The notes: generated from the letters alone by a model not told the origin. Counted from the first letter of the stretch, positions 1-7,493 are shown. The stretch: DNA of 62,000 bases from Mesostigma viride (GCA_009746045.1 RPFO01000436.1:821127-883126); one strand, 5' to 3'. Made by a program: numbers and translations.

Positions 1-114
1 CATTGCCATTACTATGCGACTTTTCTATGGTTTTCTTTTTTTTCTTCCTTTTCTGCATCGGATAATGTTTTTATTTCTTTAAACAGATTACCCACGAATG
101 TGTTCATCTTTGTA

Positions 115-963
115 TTAAAGACCCCAGGATAGTTTTGGTTCTCGAGGTGCCATTGTGTCTGGGTGTATTCGAGCTTTGCCTGCTATCTTTGATACCGGTT
201 TCCATTTTTTTTGTAGACCGAAAATAGTTCGAGGGTCGAGAATGTTATTTGCAACATTTAGTAAGCCCGGAGCTGCCGAATCAACCTCTACTTGCGTTAG
301 TCCCGCTGTCTTGAAGAGATTCTCCACGATCGGTGCTTTTTGTCGTGGTTCTCGATAAAGAAACCTTAGAAAGTCTTCAGTAGACTCCGGATCGGGCATA
401 TTAGGTACTTGCGGTTGAGCTTCTTGCATATTCGACGGTACAGCTGGATAAGGACGTTGCTCAGACGCTCGTTCGTTTTCCATCCGGGCTTTTGCTCTTT
501 GAGCACGATCCCATTTCCTTGCAAATGATCCTTTTGCCTCTTCGTCTTGTCGTTCTCTCTCATCCCGTCCTTGCGGTTGAGAACCTCTGTTATAAGACGG
601 TCCCGCTGTTTGAGGACGTTGTTGTGCGTAAAACTTGACATACTCTTTGAATCGTTTTGCTTGCGCTTCCGCTTGTCGTGCTTGTTCCGCTTCCTCTTCT
701 TGCTGTTTTCGTTGATCTTCTTTTTCACGAGCTATTCTAGCCGCCTCTTTCGCAGCCGCTTTTAGTGCACGTCTTGCAGCTTCTTGTTCCGCAGCCGCTT
801 TAGCTGCCTGTTCCGCAGCCTCTTTAGCAGCCCGTAAAGCTTCCTGTTCCTGAGCACGTTTCGCAGCTCGTTCCTCTTGCCGCCGCAAAATATTAGCTGC
901 AGCTTTTCGTTGCTCCTCTTGCCATGCAGCCTCTTTTCGTTTTTGTTTCAACTTATCTAACAT
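115..963 (-). CDS. Ala/Glu-rich coiled-coil protein, probable C-terminal part of a split zinc-knuckle gene
   Basis: Encodes 282 residues. Residues 1-110 are a long charged helix of Lys/Arg/Glu/Ala heptads with repeated AAxEAA and EQEALRA-like blocks, so a coiled coil is likely. The middle is polar and low complexity. The last 90 residues look globular (DFLRFLYREPRQK, then a hydrophobic stretch and a short tail). The start codon overlaps the stop of the next upstream frame (ATGTTAG), either translational coupling or a one-base shift. The preceding frame already contains the same EAAEQEALRAS block, so I think both belong to one protein whose first part is the zinc-knuckle at 1372-1671. No function can be assigned. 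A structural or scaffold role is only a guess. Confidence 0.6.
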   Translation of the reverse strand: MLDKLKQKRKEAAWQEEQRKAAANILRRQEERAAKRAQEQEALRAAKEAAEQAAKAAAEQEAARRALKAAAKEAARIAREKEDQRKQQEEEAEQARQAEAQAKRFKEYVKFYAQQRPQTAGPSYNRGSQPQGRDERERQDEEAKGSFARKWDRAQRAKARMENERASEQRPYPAVPSNMQEAQPQVPNMPDPESTEDFLRFLYREPRQKAPIVENLFKTAGLTQVEVDSAAPGLLNVANNILDPRTIFGLQKKWKPVSKIAGKARIHPDTMAPREPKLSWGL

Positions 964-1388
964 CTGTTTAGTTCGTGCAGAGTCGACTGGTTTGTTCTGT
1001 TTTCAGACGCCCGTAAAGCTTCCTGTTCCGCAGCCTCTTGATCTTTATTTTGTTCGTTTGTTAGAGCCACCTTTGATTCATACAACACCTTACTGGCAGA
1101 AGCAATCTTTTTTTCGTGTTCCTCTTTTTCACTTTTACTGAAGAGTGAAGTGTCTATCGATAACAAATCAAAAAGTAATTTTTGCGATTGGACCTTATTG
1201 CTTTCGTGATTTTGTCTTACCCTTTCCTCGCTATAATCTCTTTTAGTATCTTCGCGAGAAGATGGAATATCAGTACTTGGAAGATCTGCATTGGTGTTAT
1301 CGACATGCTTCGAAACATTATTAATCCATGCATTTTTCCTGACGATGGGGGGGCAATACTTTCCCTTGCATTCATGAGCGTTTTGGAG
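957..1388 (-). pseudogene. Middle, ATG-less frame of the split zinc-knuckle/coiled-coil gene
   Basis: An open frame of about 140 codons runs from roughly 1388 down to the TAG at 957-959 but has no ATG, so it is unlikely to be an independent gene. Its sequence is polar, with many Asn, Ser and Lys residues, and ends in a Glu/Ala-rich block that matches the start of the coiled coil encoded just downstream. It lies between the zinc-knuckle frame (1372-1671) and the coiled-coil frame (115-963), all on the same strand. One-base shifts near 1385 (a short G run) and near 960 would join the three. Either the gene has decayed or the assembly has small errors here. Confidence 0.4.
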
Positions 1389-1671
1389 GCCCTTTCATAA
1401 ACCTCTTGTTTTTGCTGTGGCGTCCAGATTTTCGGGGGTCGCCATTTTTTTCTCTGGTTATTTGGGCCTCTCTCCCTTTTTCTAGTACACGGTTGACGCG
1501 GTCTTTGTGTTCTAAGGTTTGACTAGGTTCGTTTTCGAACTTTTCGTTTCGAGCTCGGTGTGTCCGAGTCCTGCTATGGACGCCGCAATACTTACGCTTA
1601 CCCGTACAACAGTTCGAGCACGAACGACCGTCTTTTAGCGTTCCTTTACATGTCCTCGGTTTTCCGATCAT
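1372..1671 (-). CDS. Small C...C...C-x2-H zinc-knuckle protein (N-terminal part of split gene)
   Basis: Encodes 99 residues. The first 35 carry the signature shared by six genes in this block: Cys, about seven residues ending Gly-Arg-x-Cys, about ten basic/Gly/Cys residues, then Cys-x2-His and a basic run. This is a plausible single zinc site. A TATAAAA-like sequence lies about 15 nt before the ATG, within the GTATGTATAAAAAA stretch at about 1677-1690. The rest is basic and low complexity. The frame probably continues into the ATG-less frame downstream after a shift. The domain type is known in many giant-virus and protist proteins of unknown role; nucleic-acid or protein binding is an inference. 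Confidence 0.6.
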   Translation of the reverse strand: MIGKPRTCKGTLKDGRSCSNCCTGKRKYCGVHSRTRTHRARNEKFENEPSQTLEHKDRVNRVLEKGREAQITREKNGDPRKSGRHSKNKRFMKGPPKRS

Positions 1672-1743
1672 GCTCTTTTTTATACATACGCGCCAAAAAA
1701 AGCGCGTTCAAAACGGAAGGAAAAAAGTGGTGCTAAAAGGTAC

Positions 1744-1816
1744 GTTCGAGTAGCTCAGTCGGTAGAGCGGCGGTCTTATGAGCCGCAGGTCGCGAGTTTG
1801 AGTCTCGCCCCGAACA
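1744..1816 (+). tRNA. tRNA-Ile (anticodon UAU)
   Basis: A complete intronless cloverleaf can be drawn. The 7-bp acceptor stem has one A-C mismatch, the D arm is GCTC/GAGC, the anticodon stem is GCGGT/GCCGC with loop CTTATGA (anticodon TAT, reads AUA), the variable loop has 5 nt, and the T stem is a perfect GCGAG/CTCGC. The T loop is TTTGAGT, so the usual C56 is T, which weakens the B box. The 3' CCA is not encoded; A1816 is the discriminator. It sits alone between two zinc-knuckle genes on opposite strands, as a carried tRNA in a large DNA virus might, but host origin is equally possible. Confidence 0.85.
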
Positions 1817-1980
1817 AAATCGCCGCTGTATCTTATACGCCATGCCTCCCTTGTTGTATTATAGTCACGGCCTGAACAACCACGGAGGGGGACAAACGCG
1901 AAAAAAGAAACCAAAAAAGCGAGCCACGAAGAAAAACAAGTGAGTCCGAAGTTTTTCTAGAGAACAAGTAGTATACACCC

Positions 1981-2181
1981 ATGAAGTGCACCGCAAAATG
2001 CAAGGACGGCAGCCATTGCAGCAACAGCGCCAGGGCTGGCTACAAGAGGTGCGCCTCGCACTCGAGGCGCAAGCCGGCTTCTCGCCACCGAGCCGCCTCA
2101 TGTGGAATGGCGAACAGCGGCGACATGGTCCAGCCCCCGACGTCCCCGCCACCAACGGCCAGCTGGAATGGATGGACTTGA
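1981..2181 (+). CDS. Small C...C...C-x2-H zinc-knuckle protein
   Basis: Encodes 66 residues starting MKCTAKCKDG, with the family pattern C-x3-C-x5-C, then C-x2-H and a basic run (SRRK). The rest is Pro/Ser-rich. The motif AGTATACACCC sits directly in front of the ATG, and the same GTATA-type motif precedes other members of this family. Another frame (about 2100-2294) stays open past the stop and encodes a polar tail, so a frameshifted extension is possible, as in neighbouring paralogues. Function unknown. Confidence 0.55.
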   Translation: MKCTAKCKDGSHCSNSARAGYKRCASHSRRKPASRHRAASCGMANSGDMVQPPTSPPPTASWNGWT

Positions 2182-2308
2182 GCCAGGAGCCAATGCCCTA
2201 TATGTATCAAAGCTCGCAAACCCATCCAGCGCAGATGGCGTATCTGAAGCACACCATCAACCAGCGAAGGCATCGCAAGAGCCGGAGGAGGTGAAATTAC
2301 CTTACCAT

Positions 2309-2581
2309 CTAGTAAGATGCTTCCTGTTCTAGTCTCTCACACGCGTTGGAACGATCGTGGCCGACGTCACGTGCGTTTTTACGATCCTTTGCCATTATTG
2401 ACGCCTCGGCGACATCGCGACAGCGGATCCGTATCGAAGACGCATTAGGATCGCGATCCTCCCACTCTGTTTCCAATTTGGCGAGAAAACAACCCATCAT
2501 ATGAAGTTCGGTAAGATCATTATTGCGGTACCAGGAAACGGTTTTACCGAGAAGGCCGGATTTCTTGGAGTCTCTTTGCAA
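2309..2581 (-). CDS. Short open frame overlapping the end of the F-box gene
   Basis: Encodes up to 90 residues from a TTG codon and has no convincing ATG start. It overlaps the last 38 nt of the F-box frame at 2544-3134 in another phase. Its middle looks protein-like (a WYRNND stretch, then a Glu/Asp/Arg-rich helix). It could be a frameshifted C-terminal extension of that gene, although the paralogue at 3677-4495 ends at the equivalent point. I would not call it a gene without expression or homology evidence. Confidence 0.2.
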   Translation of the reverse strand: MQRDSKKSGLLGKTVSWYRNNDLTELHMMGCFLAKLETEWEDRDPNASSIRIRCRDVAEASIMAKDRKNARDVGHDRSNACERLEQEASY

Positions 2582-3134
2582 TACGCACTTTTTGTATTAG
2601 TTCCGCTCTTTTTTCCCACCAGGCATCCATATACAGCGCTATCCTTTCAAGGTACTGCGTTTCGTTAAACGGTTCAAGTCCTTGTTTTTTTCTTTCCGCA
2701 TTCTCGGCGTTCACTGTCATTACCGCTTTCTTTTCCATTTCAGCACTGCCGGTGCCGCTAAAATATTCAGGGTTAGCTTTGATGCTATCTTCCATCAGTT
2801 TCAATACCTGATGATATAGGTTTTGTTTGGATGCACCAAAGTTGCGCAACGATTGCACATCTAAGTTATTAACTATATGGTGTAAAACCTCCTCTGGTAA
2901 GTTTTCAAGAGGAGACCTTTCCGCGTTTTCGTCAGGGAGTGCAACCCCGTGTAAACGGTCAGAAAATACCTTTGGCCGACCAGTTTTTTGCTTTTTGTTT
3001 GTATCAAGGTTTATTCCGGGCAGTCGTGGGTCAGGACGATAGGATGACTGCGCGGAGTTTCTAGTTTGATTTTTCGCAGGGGGGTTTGAATCGTCAAATG
3101 CGTTATTCACGTTCTTCCCCCTTACATCTGGCAA
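2544..3134 (-). CDS. F-box-like protein, C-terminal part of a frame-broken zinc-knuckle/F-box gene
   Basis: Encodes about 196 residues. After a polar Asn/Pro-rich segment comes the block GVALPDENAERSPLENLP followed by EEVLHHIVNNLDVQSLRNFGA, an F-box-like motif (LPxEVLxxIxxxLD...LxxFxxxN). F-boxes bind Skp1 and place substrates in SCF ubiquitin ligases. The rest is helical and charged (KKQGLEPFNETQYLERI). The same GVALPDEN...F-box...LEPFN(E/D)TQY order occurs in the gene at 3677-4495, so the two are paralogues. Its N-terminal zinc-knuckle is in another frame at 3280-3603. Single extra bases in a C7 run (about 3327-3333) and a C5 run (about 3147-3151) would connect all parts. The start used here is not an ATG. 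Confidence 0.55.
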   Translation of the reverse strand: MPDVRGKNVNNAFDDSNPPAKNQTRNSAQSSYRPDPRLPGINLDTNKKQKTGRPKVFSDRLHGVALPDENAERSPLENLPEEVLHHIVNNLDVQSLRNFGASKQNLYHQVLKLMEDSIKANPEYFSGTGSAEMEKKAVMTVNAENAERKKQGLEPFNETQYLERIALYMDAWWEKRAELIQKVRIAKRLQEIRPSR

Positions 3135-3279
3135 CTCTCTATAGATCCCCCGGGAAAATATAAGTCCATCGCGTCAAATTTAGAACCTGCGTCACCGTAA
3201 TCGAGCGGCTCCTCGTGAACTCGCCGATTGTGTGGAATCATCAACTCATCCTCTTCCACAGAGGGGTGTAGGGATTCCC

Positions 3280-3603
3280 TCAGACGAGGCCAATCAGCAC
3301 GGTTTCCATTCGTGCCTGTCCCTTCAGGGGGGGATTACGTTGTGTAATAATAATCTCAGGATGTGATTGAACCTCATCTTGTACGCCGCTGTTTTTCCAA
3401 TTCGAGTTGGCCGATACCATACTATCTCTTGAAGACTGGTCGGCCGTTACAAACGACGTCCCAGGTATCGACGCCCCTCCTCTGACTCGGTGTTTGGTCT
3501 TGCCTCCCTTTCCGTGGAACCTGCATCGCTTCTTCTTGGGGTCTGCGACTTTGATCTGACAACGGCCTCCTTTCTTCAACTTGTGTCCGCACTCCTTTGT
3601 CAT
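3280..3603 (-). CDS. C...C...C-x2-H zinc-knuckle, N-terminal part of frame-broken F-box gene
   Basis: Encodes 107 residues. It opens with MTKECGHKLKKGGRCQIKV, then a basic loop and CRFHGKGGKTKHRVR: Cys, Cys, Cys-x2-His. The first 40 residues are nearly identical to the protein at 5549-5788, so the two genes are recent duplicates. The sequence CGTATACTGGG lies directly before the ATG. The reading frame is lost at a run of seven C (minus strand). The next frame, open to about 3125, continues with an acidic segment, and a second shift leads into the F-box part at 2544-3134. Likely one gene on roughly 2544-3603. Confidence 0.55.
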   Translation of the reverse strand: MTKECGHKLKKGGRCQIKVADPKKKRCRFHGKGGKTKHRVRGGASIPGTSFVTADQSSRDSMVSANSNWKNSGVQDEVQSHPEIIITQRNPPLKGQARMETVLIGLV

Positions 3604-3676
3604 CCCAGTATACGGAAAAGCCAGAAAAAAAACATTTTCTCAATTGGCGCCCGAAATTTTACACTTGTAAAAAAAA

Positions 3677-4495
3677 TTAAGATCCCGCGGTTGAAGCCCG
3701 GAGCCGGAGAACTTCTTTTCCGATTCTCTCGTTTTCTATCAGTCGTTTCTCTTCCTCCTCGCTTTCATCCACTATCCTTTGTATATTTTCCCAGTACTGC
3801 GTATCGTTAAATGGCTCCAACCCTATTTGTTTTCTGATATTATTTTCACGGTCCACTTGCCTTATCGCTTTAAAACGCGTAATATCAGGGGATCTTCCCA
3901 TTATTTGAGGGTTATATATGACACCTTTCGACATTTCCTCTGGGATCATATGATACAACCGTCTGTTGGCAGCAGCGAAGTTGCGCGCGGATTGCGGGTC
4001 AAGATCCTTAAGTATTAGTTGTATAGCTTCCGGTGGTAAATTTTCAATTTCAGACCGTTCCACATTCTCGTCAGGTAGTGCTACACCCTTGAAACCGCCG
4101 GGCAATTGACGCGGACCGTATACGGGGTCGGTTTTTTTACTAAGAGGATCGAACCAGGTAGACTTTACAAGCCAATCTCTGTGATTTTGGGACGGTCCTG
4201 GGTCATGACGAATGTCAGACTGCGCCGAGCTATTCTTTTGCTTTTTTGCGGGGCGGTTTGCGTCTATCGGGTAAGGATAGTCGACATTCCTTTTCTCGAG
4301 TTCTTTTTGCAGATACTCTCTCTTTTCGCGTTTATAGAATGGCCACTGTTTTTCATCGACATATGGGTTGTTATTGTCTATAACAGCGTCACGAGTCCTA
4401 TCATTATGTTCGGAGTTAGCGTCACCTTCTTTAAGCGCTTCTTGGTTGAAAGTGTAACCAGTTAGGTTAATATTGTGCGGAAACCTTTTTGCCAC
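3677..4495 (-). CDS. F-box-like protein, 3' part of a gene split by a palindromic element
   Basis: Encodes 272 residues, but the first 12 or so come from the inserted palindrome (4460-5549), so the ATG at 4495 is probably not the original start. Native sequence begins at GYTFNQEAL. It has a charged region with a K/R/E helix, then GFKGVALPDENVERSEIENLP and an F-box-like helix pair (PEAIQLILKDLD...ARNFAAANRRLYH). It ends in a charged helix after LEPFNDTQY. The same blocks occur in the paralogue at 2544-3134. Removing the 1,090-bp element and one copy of TAACC joins this frame in phase to the zinc-knuckle frame at 5549-5788. SCF substrate binding is the family expectation, not shown here. Confidence 0.6.
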   Translation of the reverse strand: MAKRFPHNINLTGYTFNQEALKEGDANSEHNDRTRDAVIDNNNPYVDEKQWPFYKREKREYLQKELEKRNVDYPYPIDANRPAKKQKNSSAQSDIRHDPGPSQNHRDWLVKSTWFDPLSKKTDPVYGPRQLPGGFKGVALPDENVERSEIENLPPEAIQLILKDLDPQSARNFAAANRRLYHMIPEEMSKGVIYNPQIMGRSPDITRFKAIRQVDRENNIRKQIGLEPFNDTQYWENIQRIVDESEEEEKRLIENERIGKEVLRLRASTAGS

Positions 4496-5549
4496 TTGGG
4501 CTTCTCAGGTTCCGCACAATATTACCGGCGATAACCACTCGCCGGACACTCAAGTTCACGCCGGCGTGAACTTGAGTGTCCGGCGAGTGGTTATCGCCGG
4601 TAATATTGTGCGGAACCTGAGAAGCCCAAGTGGCAAAAAGGTTTCCGCACAATATTAACCTAACTAAAACCTAGCCTCTTGGGGCGAGGACGAATCACTA
4701 GGCTCGGAACACCCGTATGCATGAATATGATCGAATATAAGCATCTCGTTGGTGCAAATATCGATATGAATATGATCGAATATGAGCATCTCCTTGGTGC
4801 GCATATAATTAGAGCCGGGTGCCAAATCGGAACGAATTATTCCCCCAAATAATCCGCTTCCGAGTGGATTCGAACCTGCGCCCCGCAAGGAACCAGGTCT
4901 TAGTTAGGTTAATATTGTGCGGAAACCTTTTTGCCACTTGGGCTTCTCAGGTTCCGCACAATATTACCGGCGATAACCACTCGCCGGACACTCAAGTTCA
5001 CAACGTTGTGAACTTGAGTGTCCGGCGAGTGGTTATCGCCGGTAATATTGTGCGGAACCTGAGAAGCCCAAGTGGCAAAAAGGTTTCCGCACAATATTAA
5101 CCTAACTAAGACCTGGTTCCTTGCGGGGCGCAGGTTCGAATCCACTCGGAAGCGGATTATTTGGGGGAATAATTCGTTCCGATTTGGCACCCGGCTCTAA
5201 TCATATGCGCACCAAGGAGATGCTCATATTCGATCATATTCATATCGATATTTGCACCAACGAGATGCTTATATTCGATCATATTCATGCATACGGGTGT
5301 TCCGAGCCTAGTGATTCGTCCTCGCCCCAAGAGGCTAGGTTTTAGTTAGGTTAATATTGTGCGGAAACCTTTTTGCCACTTGGGCTACTCAGGTTCCGCA
5401 CGATATTACCGGCGATAACCACTCGCCGGACACTCAAGTTCACAACGTTGTGAACTTGAGTGTCCGGCGAGTGGTTATCGCCGGTAATATCGTGCGGAAC
5501 CTGAGTAGCCCAAGTGGCAAAAAGGTTTCCGCACAATATTAACCTAACT
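4460..5549. mobile_element. Palindromic hairpin-spacer-hairpin-spacer'-hairpin element with 5-bp target duplication
   Basis: The whole 1,090 bp is a nearly perfect inverted repeat centred at 5004.5. It contains three self-palindromic modules of 206 bp (4460-4665, 4902-5107, 5344-5549) separated by a 236-bp spacer and its inverted copy (4666-4901, 5108-5343). Each module begins AGTTAGGTTAATATT and ends with the complement. TAACC at 4455-4459 and again at 5550-5554 flanks it exactly, as expected for a 5-bp target site duplication. The insertion interrupts a zinc-knuckle/F-box gene in phase. No protein is encoded; the short frames inside are mirror artefacts of the palindrome. A relative with the same plan is at 47290-48230. 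A non-autonomous element mobilised by an enzyme encoded elsewhere is the simplest reading. Confidence 0.85.
4666..4901. other. Element spacer with tRNA-like B box (mirror copy 5108-5343)
   Basis: The spacer begins AAAACCTAGCC and ends AGGTCTT next to the hairpins. On the minus strand here, and on the plus strand of the mirror copy at 5133-5143, it holds a perfect tRNA B box, GGTTCGAATCC, preceded by a G/C-rich block resembling the variable arm of a leucine tRNA. It also contains two near-identical copies of about 38 bp (ATGAATATGATCGAATAT... then CATCTC..TTGGTGC). An A-box-like GGCGAGTGG lies in the adjoining hairpin about 110 nt upstream of the B box, so each hairpin arm plus spacer end has the layout of a polymerase III promoter. 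Function is inferred. Confidence 0.55.
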
Positions 5550-5788
5550 TAACCCATAAAGAGCCCCCTTCCCGAGTTCATGAAAGCAATCTGATCTTCT
5601 GTTATCGGATTCGAACGAAATCTATAGTCGTTCTCGTCCGTCGACGGCCCTGCCTCGTCAGGTTGCCTGACTCGGTGTTTGGTCTTGCCTCCCTTTCCGT
5701 GGAACCTGCATCGCTTCCGTTTGGGGTCTGCGACTTTGATCTGACAACGGCCTCCTTTCTTTAACTTGTGTCCGCACTCCTTGGTCAT
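5549..5788 (-). CDS. C...C...C-x2-H zinc-knuckle, 5' part of gene split by the palindromic element
   Basis: Encodes 79 residues: MTKECGHKLKKGGRCQIKV, then CRFHGKGGKTKHRVR (one predicted zinc site), then an acidic linker. The stop codon is formed at the junction with the inserted element, at the duplicated TAACC. Without the insertion the frame would run straight into GYTFNQEAL and the F-box region now at 3677-4459, giving a protein of about 340 residues. CGTATAGTGG lies just before the ATG. The first 40 residues match the product of 3280-3603 almost exactly, so the zinc-knuckle/F-box fusion was duplicated before the insertion. Confidence 0.65.
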   Translation of the reverse strand: MTKECGHKLKKGGRCQIKVADPKRKRCRFHGKGGKTKHRVRQPDEAGPSTDENDYRFRSNPITEDQIAFMNSGRGLFMG

Positions 5789-5825
5789 TTCACCACTATA
5801 CGAACCAAACCAGAAAAAAATACTA

Positions 5826-6068
5826 TCATTTCTGTTTCTTACTAGCGTTACCGCCTTGTGTCGAATTTTTTCTCTTCTCGGCCTGGTTTCGATCCGCTTC
5901 TGTGGTCCGTATTATATACTCTTCCCAAGTTTCGATTTCATTTGGTCCAGAAACATTTGGTCCGCGCACGACATGTTTTTTTGCATGAAACCGGCATTTC
6001 TTGGCGCCTTTCACCTTTATGCGACAATGGCCGCCAGACTTCAGCTTGTGGCCGCATGCTGTTGTCAT
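5826..6068 (-). CDS. Small C...C...C-x2-H zinc-knuckle protein
   Basis: Encodes 80 residues beginning MTTACGHKLKSGGHCRIKV followed by KKCRFHAKKHVVRG, the same single zinc site as its neighbours, with an acidic then Lys/Gln/Ser-rich tail ending in a nuclear-signal-like KKQK. GGTATATAGG lies immediately before the ATG. Unlike the two genes next to it, this copy is not followed by an F-box part and appears complete and unbroken. It lies 37 bp from the start of the next zinc-knuckle gene, on the same strand. Function unknown. Confidence 0.65.
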   Translation of the reverse strand: MTTACGHKLKSGGHCRIKVKGAKKCRFHAKKHVVRGPNVSGPNEIETWEEYIIRTTEADRNQAEKRKNSTQGGNASKKQK

Positions 6069-6328
6069 TCCTATATACCCTCAAACAACAATTTATTTAT
6101 TTACAACTATTGGATGTCAATGAGACCAGTTGTGTGCAATTCCGCTCGAAAGCGGTGTGATCAAAAATTTAAAGATTGGTTATTAAGACAGAAACGCGGC
6201 AGAAAGATCCGCCACTCGATGAAACTGTACACGCATCCTCTGCGCGATGCGCCTCTTCCTCCTTTGATAACCACCGTAGAACCTTCCCGCGCAATCGTTA
6301 TGTGGCCTCACGAAACCGAACGCTCTAT

Positions 6329-6973
6329 CTACGACAACACCCCGACGTTTCGGTAGTTTTCGCAATGTTTTTCAAGGCATCGAGACCACCACCCGTTCCA
6401 ATTCCAGTGCTCGCTCGTCGTCGATCTCCCGGCCCGCTCCTCCTGGGCCTGTAGTTGGTTGTAAAACTTGGTCATGAAACTGCTCGCTCGGACCGTGAAA
6501 GGACTGGTCTTGCTCGCAACATCGAACAAACGAAACTCGATCCTGTCGTAGGTCCGATTGGAGATGTGCAGGTCCATGATGTTTTCGACGCCTTCTTTCA
6601 AGTCGCGACAGAGCGCGAAGAGTTTTATCACTTTGACGTGATGCGGAGTGTACACGGCGTCCTCGCATTCCTCGATGCGCTCCAAAGACAATGCTTTTAT
6701 CACGCCTCGCAGTTGCTCGTCGGTCCTTTCGGCGAGCTTCGGATTAAGCCAGTTCAGATCGGCTTCTTCGTTTTCTCGGACCGAGAGCTCCGTTCCGATG
6801 GTAAGAAAAAGGTCGTTCACGCGAAACTTTTTGCTCAATTCTTCTTTTTTCGCGACTGCAACGACGTCGTATTTGCGTTGGGTGGCTTTGTTGATGGCGC
6901 ACCCGTAAGGCCACGACTCTTTCACGATTTGAGTCAAGACTTCGGGTGGAAGGTTCTCGTACGTGGCTTCCAT
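6329..6973 (-). CDS. F-box-like protein
   Basis: Encodes 214 residues. The N-terminus MEATYENLPPEVLTQIVKE fits the first helix of an F-box, which in the family binds Skp1. The rest is a charged, mostly helical region (for example ADLNWLNPKLAERTDEQLRG and IEECEDAVYTPHHVKVIKLFALCRDLKEG), perhaps a substrate-binding part, with no repeat type I recognise. TATAAAAAA lies about 50 nt upstream of the start on this strand (near 7010-7019). Unlike neighbouring genes it has no zinc-knuckle. It is intronless and complete. Interference with host ubiquitin ligases would fit a viral origin but is inference only. Confidence 0.6.
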   Translation of the reverse strand: MEATYENLPPEVLTQIVKESWPYGCAINKATQRKYDVVAVAKKEELSKKFRVNDLFLTIGTELSVRENEEADLNWLNPKLAERTDEQLRGVIKALSLERIEECEDAVYTPHHVKVIKLFALCRDLKEGVENIMDLHISNRTYDRIEFRLFDVASKTSPFTVRASSFMTKFYNQLQAQEERAGRSTTSEHWNWNGWWSRCLEKHCENYRNVGVLS

Positions 6974-7159
6974 TGTCGAAAACCGGTGCCTTTGTGACGC
7001 TTGCGACCCCTTTTTTATACGTTTTGTTTCTCGAAATCGGTTACAAACCGAGTTGTCGTTACAAACCGGATGATGTCACGAGGCAGATATTTTCCTCCTT
7101 GACATCATCCGCGTTTGTACATATACCGCTTGAGAGAAACAACCTCGCCTCCTTCCGAA

Positions 7160-7342
7160 ATGACTCGCGAGGACGCCAATTACCAAGTCGTTTTCGACAA
7201 ATCATGGAAGCAGCTTTTCGCTTCCGTCCCCTGCGACTCGAAACTCGAGCCCCGAGATTTGGAGGATTTCGAAAGGCGGTACGATGAATGGAGAAAATCG
7301 TCCGCGGGCATAAACGCAATGAACGAAAGCGAGCCCGAGTAA
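7160..7342 (+). CDS. Small acidic hypothetical protein
   Basis: From the ATG at 7160 it encodes 60 residues (MTREDANYQVVFDKSWKQLF...). The composition is charged with one likely amphipathic helix (LEPRDLEDFERRYDEWRKS) and an acidic end. Upstream in-frame codons exist but the first ATG is here. ACATATACC lies about 40 nt upstream, and the start region is divergent from the F-box gene at 6329-6973. AATAAA follows the stop. No family is recognised. Confidence 0.45.
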   Translation: MTREDANYQVVFDKSWKQLFASVPCDSKLEPRDLEDFERRYDEWRKSSAGINAMNESEPE

Positions 7343-7493
7343 TACAGCGTGTAAATAAAGCACGAAATGTATCAGAAACGACTTTGCAGCGTTTCTAAAG
7401 CCGATTCGGCATGGATGATGATGGCATGTGCCAAATTATGAATAAACGCAACTTTCATCCACACTATCACTTTTAACTGTACTTTAATTAAAT

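Noticed and set aside
2102-2332. Additional frame over the zinc-knuckle gene at 1981 as a separate protein.
   Set aside because: It overlaps on the same strand, has no family features and is probably a shadow or frameshifted tail.
4902-5107. AATATTACCGG in the first palindromic element resembles the TAATATTAC origin nonanucleotide of geminiviruses and other CRESS-DNA replicons.
   Set aside because: It lies in a stem, not a loop, the first base differs, and the second element has TATTTATCCGG at the same place, so it is not a conserved origin.
4467-5542. Repeated identical small proteins on both strands in the palindrome.
   Set aside because: They are mirror readings of palindromic DNA, with no independent coding evidence.
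4460-5549. GTTAGGT / ACCTAAC at the hairpin ends matches the integron attC core sites.
   Set aside because: The second element has GTTATTA, which does not match, and there is no integron integrase or bacterial context.
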